Assembly: GCA_032768795.1 (NCBI GenBank) | Contig: CP136490.1 | Location: 4,092,001 to 4,156,000, forward strand | DNA: 64,000 bases | Source: Tremella fuciformis | Taxonomy: Eukaryota > Basidiomycota > Tremellomycetes > Tremellales > Tremellaceae | Reading direction: 5' to 3' | In this document: in pieces, positions 55,044 to 64,000 of the stretch | Layout: the number at the start of each line of letters is the position of its first letter | Numbering within the stretch: position 1 is the first letter of the stretch | Translations under genes and position numbers: made by a program | Notes under the pieces: generated by a model | Told to the model about the DNA's origin: nothing | Database searches by the model: none | Seen by the model: only the letters and a program-made list of their open reading frames with translations

Positions 55044-58000
55044 TCACGTTGCCCACGGCGCAATCCAGGAGAAGCCGGCAAACTCTTGCTGATCCGCAGC
55101 GGATAATTGGGTGTGTACCGGTGTGAGCGTAGGCTGCTCGCGCGTAAACTCTTGGTCAAAGTCTGAAAAATCAGCATTGAGAAAGGGCGGAGGCCAGAGG
55201 GGTAAACTCACTGGATGTATCGGTCGCTCCAGCAATGGTGGGGAAGTAAGGCGGAGGAATGCGCTTATGATACACATCGTCAAAGTTGACGTCTTTGAAG
55301 AACAAGTGCTTCTTGATGTCTTCGGCATCGGCTTCACCAGCCCCAAGACGACGTGTTGGGTCACGCGTCAAGAGACGTTGAAGGAGAGAGACCGCATCTC
55401 GAGGCATGGTGATCGGGTACAAAGGCTCATCCTCGAGGATGGCGTCGAAGATTTCGTCTTCGTCGTCGCCGCGGAAGGGAGATTGGCCAAGAAGCATTTC
55501 GTAAGTCAAAACACCAAACGCCCACCAGTCGACAGCACGACCGTATCGCTGTTCGAGGAGGATCTATCGGTCAGCACGAACACCGCTTGCTCTGTACGAT
55601 GGCTCACTTCTGGCGCCATGAACTCGGGCGTCCCACAGAATGTGCTGGTAGTCTGTCCGAACCACATCTCCTCCTTGCACAAGCCGTAGTCGGCAACCTT
55701 GACGTGCCCGTCCAAAGTCAACAGGATGTTGTCCAACTTCAAGTCTCGATAGATGATGCCCTTGGAATGGAAGTATTGAAGGGCGAGGAGGACTTCGCAT
55801 GCGTAGAATTTGGCTTGTCGGAGGGTGAACTGCTTCTTCTGGATGTGCAACATCAAGTCACCACCCGAGACGTACTCCATGACGAAGTAAACTCGAGTCT
55901 CAGTCTGGAAACAGGAGTGCAAGCCGAGCAGGAACGGGTGACGTTCTTGAGCGGCAGCAAGGAACACCCGCTTCTCGGATTGCGTGCTGTTCACGTCAAC
56001 CAGCTTCTTGACTGGAATGAAATGCAACCTACCTCTCCACTTCATCGTTCTCGATGATGAACTCCTTTTTCAGCACTTTGATAGCGTACAAGTTGCTCGA
56101 CGTCTTCTCCTCGGCCAACATAACCTTTCCGAAGTTACCCTTACCGAGCACGGCGAGGAAATTGAAGTCGTCAAGGCCGATCTTGCGCTTTCGAATTGGC
56201 TGCTGAGGTCGGGCAACAGGCATCACTTGCTGTGGAGGAGATGGTTGCTGCTGTTGCTGAGGATATCCACGAGGCGGGGAAACGACCGGAGGAGCCACGG
56301 GATGAGTCTGGACCGGAGCCACCGAAGGCATGGCTGCGTAGCCGTCCTGGGGACGCTGTTGCTCGTAGCTCGGCCTGTGAGGGAGTGGTGAGGGCGGCTG
56401 TGGCATCGGCCGAGCTCCGGTGGGAGGAGCAGGCCGAGGTGCGGTGAATTCCTCCTGCGGTCGAGTATATGGCTGCTGTTGCTGCTGCTGCTGTTGCTGT
56501 TGAGGAGGTTGAGGGGTTGCAAATCTGCCATCGGGGTAGCCGCTAGGAGGCTGCGGCCGAGGGGGCGCATGCTGCTGCACGGGCGGGACTGTCAATTGCT
56601 GTTGACTCTGAGGTGGTGTCGAGACCTGGTACAAAGGCAACGTGGATACGGACGAAGTCGAAGACGGAGTCTTGCGAACTTGGGTTGTTTTGATATCTCG
56701 CAAGTTTTTCAACAAAATATTGGCCATCTCCATAGTCATTCCACAGAAGTCCGGCACAAGATGCGAGCAAGTTTGATGACAAGTGAGAGCACATTCTGCT
56801 ATGTCAGCTATGTCGAGGCGTTGCACAATCACAATGACCCACCTGAACATTTGACGGAGTTCTTCCGACCGAACGGTAACATGTAGCCGCAGTGACAACA
56901 CCAATTGGCAGACATGTTGGTGTATGGCGCGAACCGATGTGGAATGCGATGATTGATTTTCTCCTCGTCGCCCTCGCCGTCCGCGTTCGACTTGCTGATA
57001 CATTTCGTGACGACCTTTGGGTAGCACTTCTTGTGACAGGCATATCGACAGTCCTCGCATTGGTAGCCCTCCCCGGTGAGGAGAAACTCCTGACACAACG
57101 CGCACATGATAGGTTGGTAGAACTGTCGTTGGACGAATTTGTGCCCGTTCATCTCGAACACATCGCCCTTGCGCTTGCGCACAGCGCCTTGACGTCCAAG
57201 AGCCTCATAGGGTCTCCTGCCACCAGCCACGGTGTCCTTGACTGTACTGTCAGCTCGGACATTGTATGCATCACGGAAGGCTCACCAAAGTCAAGACGGA
57301 GCGAGATGGCACCTGCGGGCTCAACCGACCACCAGCCATCAATCGCCTCGGGCGGTCGGCTGTCGACAGCTCCATGGCCCGGAGCTCTTAGCGTCCCGGA
57401 TGAATGTAGCGTCACCGAGTCCGGCGCATTTCCATGCTTCGGACCCATGCTTGCGGCCGTTGCGGCCGTCACCCAACCCGCCCCTTGACTTTCCGCGCCC
57501 ACTTTCTGCCGACGCAACGCCTCGACGAGATCGCTCACTCTGAGCCACAGCATACCGATTGGCGCGGAGTCGCCTGGGGCTACCTGATCATAGATTGTCA
57601 ATTCTACTTCGTTGGCCTTCTCCACCGGAATCTCAAAGTCTTCGAGCCAGCGGTCATTCCGGGATGGATGGGATACGGCGCGTTCGTTTCCTTCGATCTT
57701 GATGACGACTGTGGTCTCATTGAACACTTTCGACGACTTTCGAGGTAGAGGGCGATGGTTCAGGTCGCGAGCTGATCGAAGAGAGATGACAAGTTTACCG
57801 GAAATCGGTTTTCGGAGGGCCTCTTTGCGCTTTCCATCCTCTGGCAGATCTACAAGTCAGGACCCGGAACGCAGCTTGCGAGACTGCGGGACTTACCGTC
57901 GTCGTCCTCTACAGCCCCGCCGAATTTGGCTAGAGTCTCATATCGCCTCTTTGCCTTTCTGAGAAGCTGGATCTTCCCGTCACTCTCGATCCTCTTCGAC

Positions 58001-58697
58001 TCTGTCTCGTTGCGCAGCCGCTTGTCCCCTTCTGCTCGATACGCCTGCGCCATCTTTTCTATCCCTAGCTTGTATTGTTCTTCTACTTGCAGTTTGAATT
58101 GCAATTGATTGAGCATCTTTGTAATCTTGGCGCCGGTGAGCGGCGCATCATATCTAAGGAGGTCTGCAGATCAGTATCGCCGGACAGATGACCTAGCTCG
58201 ATTGCCTCACCTAGTTGTGTGTAATTCTTCTGTTCCGATTTGGATACCGCCCCTCCTTCCTCGCCCCCGGGTGGCGGGGGCAACGGACGGTTTCTCGCGT
58301 CAAAGCTAGGACTGGGTGAGACGCCACTACCCGTGCTCGCTCCGCTTCTCGAAGGCGTCATCGAGCCGCCTGGCCCGTAGCCCGGCCTTGAGCTGCTCCC
58401 TTCCCCACCCCGCATGGGCGAAGACCCCGGCCCGCCGACCTGCAGCTTGGCCAGCTCGTCCTCGAGGAAGCGGATCGACGCCTGGGCGCTCCGCACCTCG
58501 TTCTGCGCCTGCTGGATGACCGCCTCATTCCTACTCGACGCTTCGACGGCGCGCATGACGGCCTTGGCGCCCTCCAGATTGCGCTTCTCCGACTGCAGCG
58601 TCGCGAGGAGCTGGTTGATCTTCGGGTCTCCTGAAGGGGGCGGCTGCGTCTCATCAGCGTCATTCCCCGAGAAGCTCAGGCAAGGACCACACACCAT
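55044..58697 (-). CDS. PKC1: Protein kinase C of the cell-wall integrity pathway
   Basis: Eight exons: 58697-58211, 58163-57897, 57849-57286, 57241-56843, 56795-56033, 55986-55608, 55563-55212, 55162-55044, giving about 1,109 residues, the usual Pkc1 size. Order: HR1 coiled coils (~25-95, ~185-250) for Rho1; C2-like domain (~265-400); pseudosubstrate [10 protein letters not shown]; two C1 zinc domains (~470-590); a Gln/Pro-rich linker; kinase (~775-1035) with [17 protein letters not shown], the fungal DYG variant of DFG, and [12 protein letters not shown]; and the AGC tail ending [10 protein letters not shown]. An in-frame 51-bp stretch right after the start codon looks like an intron (GTGTGT...ACGCAG), so the protein may begin MPPPSGDPK. 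Confidence 0.96.
56471..56502 (-). repeat. Poly-glutamine codon repeat in the PKC1 linker
   Basis: Run of CAG/CAA codons on the minus strand giving about ten glutamines between the C1 domains and the kinase. Such tracts vary in length between strains of many fungi. Confidence 0.8.
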
Positions 58698-59228
58698 CTT
58701 GGGCGCGTGCTGACGAGCTGTTTGCGCCGCTCCAACAAGTAAAAGAGGAAGATCCAAAGACGCCAAGGCCGACTTTGAGCCTTTCAGACTTCAGGGCGAC
58801 GTCAGATCGAGCTTTGACGGGGTTGTCAGGCAGCCCTTCCGAGAGGCGGTGTCGAAGCGGCGTGCTGTGCTTCTGACGCTCGTCCCTGTCGTGTAATCTA
58901 TGGGAACAACCCTTCCGACTGTGCGCAGGACGAGAGATGTGGGCCACAATGCGCGACAACCTCGCGTCGAAAGAGCTGGATAGTGATTCTGAGAAGTAGT
59001 GTGAAGGAAGATGTATAGACGGGCACACGCAGTATCCCCCCCGCGCCTCAACCTCGGCGGGCGGGGTCAGGGTCGACGCGCGTGGCAGATCAAAGGGGCT
59101 TAGTGGCACATTGGCTAGTAGAACGGAGTTACCCGGCGTTTAACCGGCAAGAGATCTGCAGATCACATAGGTTGCTGGAGGACATCAAGAGCGTTGCATG
59201 TACACAAAACAGGCCAGGACTTCCATAG
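58698..59228. other. PKC1 upstream region
   Basis: 531 bp between the PKC1 start and the Wss1 stop. An open minus-strand frame crosses the start region but has no conserved content; it is probably 5' leader. Confidence 0.35.
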
Positions 59229-61361
59229 CTATATCACGAATGTGCCTCGGCCGCGTGGTACATCGTCTCTCTGGGACTCGCACATCTCTGCAGATCAGCT
59301 GGTATTGGGAGACCCAAATAAGAAAAACATACCGCATCGACCTCGGTCTTGGCTATTGATGAATGTGCAGACGTGGCAGGACCAAACTGGATTTGAAGGC
59401 TTTGTCGAATCGGCCTGACCCTCTTTCTTGACTGTGAGAGGGGGGTCCTCGCCGCACGGTCCTGTCTCCTCGTCACTGTCTTCAGGCAGGAGAACCAGGT
59501 GCCCATCCCCCAGGTATTGCTCCCATCGCACGCGCAATCTCACTCTCTCGTCGTCCGACATCTCGTCTTCCATCTCTTTCTGGCGATCTTCGGCTCCAAT
59601 GTGGGGATCTGGCACGTCTTGCTCATCGTCAGAATCACCCAGATTGGGCTTCTGGTCGGGGCGTTCACCCCTAATGCTCGGATGACTGTCCTCATCTTTG
59701 ATCTGCTCTAATTTGATCGGCGCTCCATTCGAAGACTTCAGCCTCTTCTCGGCTGCTTCAGCCCGCATTTCAGCAGCACTGGCAAATGAGCTGGTGCAGT
59801 GCGAGCAACACCGCAAAACTGACGATTTGGACTTGGCACTGCGAAAGATCAGCGACAAAGTCACCCGAATGGAAACCAAGACATACGTCTTCCCATGCGT
59901 GCTCCCAGCTTTGTACCAGGGGTTCTCTGCGTCCCAGCGCTCGGCAGCTTTCCGCTTAGCTGTTGTTGGAGCCATTCCAGCTCTGGTGAGGCGCTCTGAT
60001 TCTCTGTCGATGGCTGTCTTTCGTCGGTCACGATCCTCCTTCGTGACCTCTGATATTTCAGCCCAGACTTTGCGCGACAAACGCAGGTCTGACCTCGTCC
60101 TCCGTCAAGCCTAGTCGATTCGGATCCCATGTCGACATTATTCCGCCTCGCGGACTTGACGTTGTATTCCGTTTGCCGGCCAGACCGATGAGACGCTTCG
60201 CCTTTCACCAGACCAGGTGTCTGAGAGCTGCGCGGCCCACGCGCCTGTCCCCTTGCTTTGCGCGAGTCACTTGATGGTTGAGCATTCTGATACGCCGGAA
60301 AGCTGTAGCTCACGAAGCTGTGACTCCGCAGATGTATTCCGGGAAATCGGAAGCCTCTAGCTATGTCAATATGTGGCCCGATAATTATAATGACTGAGAA
60401 GATGACTGACGCAGGTTGTCTCCGCCTGTTCTCACGCTGTCTCGTAGTCGCTTCCCATCAGACCAGAAGCCTATTGTCAGCACCGGTCGAGAGACGGACT
60501 TTCCAGCTCACCATCTCCAAAATTACCCTTTGCTTGCATCTGGCGAACGTCCGCCTTGATAGCAGCGTTCAGCTGGATGTCAGGGCGGGCTCAAGACCAT
60601 GGACCGTTCTACCTTCTGGAACTTTGGGCCGTGATTCATTTGCTGCGTGTCAGCTTGCGTCGAAGTGTACACGGCGCACACACCTCGATATGAGCCATCT
60701 GTCAGATACATCAGCGACATCTAAACGGTCGTTCTCTTGTGCTGACCTCATGGCACATGACAGATATGATATAGGAGAGTCTGCGGTTGAGCGTCGGGAA
60801 GTATGTGCTGAGCCCCGCTCACGGTAGAAACTGTCCACGAGAATTGCGTAGCACCAGCTCGATGCTCTGGCCATGATTCCAGTTCCGACCTGCAAACTGC
60901 CTTCGTCGGTGCCAGCTTGTTACATGGCTGATCAAGCTCACCACACGGTTGAATTCAGCCTCCTCGAGTGTCCCAACGAACATGAAGCGATCCTTCATGA
61001 TCTTCTTCATCTGCCCATCAACCAAGAACGGCCGACCGGCACTGGGCCCTCAGATCACCTGGGCAGCTGGACGTAAGCGAGGCAGAATGGGTCCACGACG
61101 ACCCACCGACTGCTTTCAATATCATCTCAGCGTCCTGACCGTCAGATTCACCCCATTTCACCTTGCTGAAGCCTACCGCATGATTCCTCTTCTCCTTCAG
61201 CGGTCTGAGGAACGCAATATATCTCCTCAATCAGCTCTCACGAGGTCCGTTGAAAGAGGTGGTCATACGGATTGGGGTTTGCTTCCCGCTCGTTGAAGCG
61301 GCTGCGACGTGAGCTGGCTGCCACGCGGTGTCATATTAGCTCACAACCGCGGGGCCTGCAT
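59229..61361 (-). CDS. WSS1: Wss1-type DNA-protein-crosslink metalloprotease (WLM domain)
   Basis: Seventeen exons: 61361-61345, 61301-61269, 61222-61177, 61135-61108, 61066-61059, 61010-60942, 60896-60823, 60780-60747, 60698-60684, 60642-60613, 60572-60512, 60470-60411, 60356-60325, 60286-60094, 60049-59887, 59838-59333, 59287-59229, giving 475 residues. The WLM domain runs from FNEREANPNPYIAFLRPL. The zinc site CHEMAHIEQMNH (HExxHxxxxxH) is encoded across three exons. GFWSDGKRLRDSV and ASDFPEYICGG follow. A C-terminal RanBP2-type zinc finger (WSCHVCTFINSQDRGRCEMC) should bind ubiquitin or SUMO partners. Wss1 cleaves proteins trapped on DNA. Exons of 8, 15 and 17 nt are notable. Confidence 0.88.
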
Positions 61362-61794
61362 GCTGCAGCTCTTTGGTGGTCTCAAAGTCGGTTGTTCGTC
61401 CTTTCATCGCGAAGCTCGCCGAGGACGCGGCTGACTGGACCAACCTCCACCGGGTTGACGTAGGGTGGTGAATGAAGTGTGGCACATGGTGAGCGTGGCG
61501 ATTTGAGTTTCCCCGGAAAGAAGGCGAAGAGGAGCGGTACGAGGCTTCGGCGAGCCAGTCAGTCAGCAAACTCGGCTGGAGCAGGATGACGGGTGAGTAA
61601 CTCATCGAGCAAGGCAATCCTTTCTTCCCTATCCTTTAACAGCTCACCCCTTGCTCGGTCAACACCCATCCTGCCCCATTAGCGACAGCGAGTGCATTTT
61701 CGTCGGGGCGACAGTTTGGCTGTACGATCAAGCGACCCTCATCGATAAGGCTTGATGCCGGGGAACAGCTCGAAAGAGAATACGAGCGTCTCAG
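61362..61794. promoter_or_regulatory. Divergent promoter between WSS1 and the surface-protein gene
   Basis: 433 bp between divergent starts. No clear TATA box or repeat identified. Confidence 0.4.
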
Positions 61795-63266
61795 ATGACT
61801 AGCCAGCTGTGGTTGCCTGCACTCTCGCCACTATTCTTCTACTCCCCCTCGCCTATCTACTTTGCGGGGTCGGCCTATTCTTCCAATTGGACCACCGTGA
61901 ATGATGGTACTGGCGCTTCGGGCAACGACAGCGTGGCAACGGCGCGGGGTCCTGCTGCCGTCCTTCTGCCTGTCATATACTGTAAGTGACGAGACCACTC
62001 GATGCAAACCAGCTGAAAGCAGCAACGGCATTCACTCCAATCTGGGACACGGTAGCAGACTACGCGGTCCAGCTTGTTGTTGGGACAGGCTCCTCGCAGA
62101 CATGGTCAAGCGGAGAGAGCACAAACGAGACAGGGTTCGCGTCGCAAACGTACGAGCTGGACATACAATGTAGCGGTAGCTGTGCGCAAGATTTCGTCTT
62201 TCGGGGCGCGTATGTGGAGACATACTACCTTCCCCAAGGGTGAGTGCAGCAGGGCCACTAGCTTGCGCTCACCAACGCTCAGATCGTCTGGGGAGAGTAT
62301 GAGCCTAGATGACGCCTCGAGCGGAGTGCAATATGCTGGGTTCTCAGCGGCGCAAGCGCAAGCCGTCATTCCGGTCGACTCCAGTATCGACTTTGAAGGA
62401 ACACTGAGCGAGACGCAGACAGCCGGGGCGACTGCAAACGTCACGTTCCAAGGTACGATGGAACGTTGCGTGGGCGAAGCAAGAAGCTGACAAGCAGCGG
62501 CGTCAATCATGCTGATTGGGGCAGTTGGGCCTGCCCTCGGCGACTTTGACATCTACCTCGACTCCACTCTCGTCGGTTCACTATCAGCAGCAGCGGACGT
62601 TGTTGCCCACGGTGTTCCCTTGTACTTTGGCACGAACCTTGACACCTCCAAGAAGCACACGCTGGGAATCGAGTCGACAGGATCAGGTCTGGTCATTGAT
62701 GCCTTCACCATCTGGGGTCCGAGCGGTGGTGTAGGTTTTTAATGAGTCGCCTGATGTCACCAGCTGGATTGAGCTGAGCAGCAGTGGTCCCGGCGGAACG
62801 CCTGTGTCTGGCACACCAGGTGCTGCATACCCACCTGGCTCGGGAGGCAGTAGTAGCATTGGGGGTGGATCAACGGGTACGAATGACACCGGTACTTCTT
62901 CGGGCTTGTCAGGTGCCACCTCTTCGGGCGGAGTAAATGCAGGAGCTATCGTCGGTGGGGTTCTCGCGGCCGTGGCTGCCATCGTAGGTCAGCCTTTCAT
63001 TGATAGGACATTCGCCTGAAGGACAGGCGGGCATTTGGTGGTTCTTCAATAAACGCGCGGCCTTGATGGCGAAGGCTGCACCAGAAAAACTGAGTGGTTA
63101 TGACGACGCGAATCACATACAAAAGGTGATTGAAGGCAAAAATCAGGGGGTACACATCACAACCTTTGCTCATCAGCGTTATTATTACCGTGAGTTACGC
63201 ATCCGGAAAGCGCTATTCAACTCATCAACAGCGGGAGGCATATCGTATAGTAAACTCAAGAAATGA
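61795..63266 (+). CDS. Single-pass surface protein with beta-sandwich-like ectodomain
   Basis: Six exons: 61795-61981, 62023-62239, 62283-62452, 62498-62730, 62774-62983, 63027-63266, giving 418 residues if exon 6 is uninterrupted. The N-terminal ~260 residues alternate hydrophobic and polar strands (DYAVQLVVGTGSSQTWSS, FDIYLDSTLVGSL, HTLGIESTGSGLVIDAFTIW). This resembles the jelly-roll ectodomains of many basidiomycete membrane proteins. A Gly/Ser/Thr-rich stalk follows. One transmembrane helix (AGAIVGGVLAAVAAIVAGIWWFF) is rebuilt by intron 5 splicing, and a basic cytosolic tail follows. A signal peptide is not obvious. The 3' end may contain a further intron. Confidence 0.65.
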
Positions 63267-63367
63267 GTGAGCGCAGGCACTTGCGGTCTCAAGGCGAACA
63301 GGGCGCAGTGTTGCACTTGACACGAAACCTATGGTGTGCTGCATCACTCGCAGGTAGTCATCGTGAA

Positions 63368-64000
63368 CTACCAGCCTTGAGTCTGTCCCATGCCTTGCAG
63401 TATACGCTCGATCAGTGCTCGCTTCATGTACTGTTCCCGGGCAAGGGTTCGTATGGACTGGTCTCAGCTGCCGACTCTCGCACATTGAATCATCTCACCT
63501 TAAGGAACCGGTCCAAGTCAATCCGTTCGGAATCCAGTGCTCGCGTCATGTGATAGATCGTATCCTCAATCGCGTTGTCCTCGGCGACAAGATCGATCAA
63601 TCTGGACGATCAGTGCAGGAACCAACGGGGGAGAAAGGCTCACTGGTTGTGTACGATGGAGATTCCGCAGACCAGCTCGTCAACGCTGACTTCGCCTTTG
63701 TCCTCCAGCTCAGCCACCCGTTCTTCTGCTCTGCCCACCACATCAGCCATCTTGCGCCCGGTTGAGTCGCAGACTTTCTTGACGGCCTCCAGTCGTGCCA
63801 TCTCGTCCCGGATTGCTGGCTCGCCCGAGACTAAGTCCTCTTTTCTCTCGAGCAAATGGGCTCGATTTGTTTGGAGAGACTGCAGCAGGGGCGGTAGAGC
63901 CGCTGTCAGATGGGGCAGTAGGATTGAGTGGAGATGCAGAAGGGATGGAGGTGGGGGTTTTGAGGGCGGCAACGGAGGGGGAGCCCCGTTGGGCTGGGGA
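63368..64000 (-). CDS. VPS23: Vps23 (Tsg101), ESCRT-I subunit, C-terminal part
   Basis: Three exons in the window: beyond 64000-63644, 63601-63499, 63457-63368. The gene continues past the right edge. Visible: a Pro-rich linker (PPSKPPPPSLLHLHS), the coiled-coil stalk, and the Vps23 core ('steadiness box') with LIDLVAEDNAIEDTIYHMTR, ALDSERIDLDRFLK and REQYMKRALIERILQG. ESCRT-I sorts ubiquitinated membrane cargo into multivesicular bodies. The N-terminal UEV domain is outside the window. Introns are 42 and 41 bp. Confidence 0.92.

Noticed and set aside
1..64000. CRISPR arrays, bacterial operons, prophage or plasmid features
   Set aside because: Intron-rich eukaryotic nuclear genes and LTR elements throughout; no regularly spaced repeats with spacers.

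Overview
The window is nuclear DNA of a fungus, most likely a basidiomycete of the Agaricomycotina type. The reasons are dense GT-AG introns of only about 38-63 bp in almost every conserved gene, a DUF6534-type seven-helix membrane protein, a basidiomycete-style GT1 glycosyltransferase, and single copies of general eukaryotic genes. I cannot place the class. Exon models were built by hand from splice sites, reading phase and family conservation. Each multi-exon model given as complete sums to a whole number of codons.

Layout. 1-2.4 kb: the last exon of a TRAPP-like gene converges on cytosolic asparaginyl-tRNA synthetase. 2.6-16.2 kb: a Ty1/copia element (122-bp LTRs, 5-bp target duplication) sits in the promoter region between the tRNA synthetase and a gamma-tubulin complex gene. 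It is itself split by a Ty3/gypsy chromovirus (404-bp LTRs that look identical, 5-bp target duplication). The chromovirus carries an extra four-exon gene on its antisense strand. 16.5-33.5 kb: housekeeping genes on both strands: GCP4, VPS33, CK2 beta, uracil phosphoribosyltransferase, a DUF6534 protein, a GT1 glycosyltransferase, Nup88/Nup82, and a molybdopterin-binding-domain protein.

33.8-37.05 kb holds the most unusual gene. A Zn(II)2Cys6 DNA-binding domain, assembled across 4-nt and 5-nt microexons, reads in frame into an aspartate-aminotransferase fold. The PLP lysine and the other key catalytic residues of that fold are replaced, and a helical tail follows. This would be a fungal parallel to bacterial MocR-type regulators, but with a dead enzyme domain. 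37.3-38.5 kb: a tRNA-like element and NHP2. 38.7-54.7 kb: six consecutive same-strand genes of one unrecognised family. All are low-complexity, SR/RG/Pro-rich proteins with tryptophan-rich modules and a shared C-terminal coiled-coil signature (IDRW). 55-64 kb: PKC1, a 17-exon Wss1-type DNA-protein-crosslink protease with an 8-nt microexon, a surface transmembrane protein, and the 3' end of VPS23.

The housekeeping genes belong to separate processes (translation, microtubule nucleation, vacuolar fusion, ESCRT-I, cell-wall integrity, nuclear pore, snoRNP, DNA repair) and show no operon-like logic. The coherent units are the nested transposons and the six-gene tandem family.
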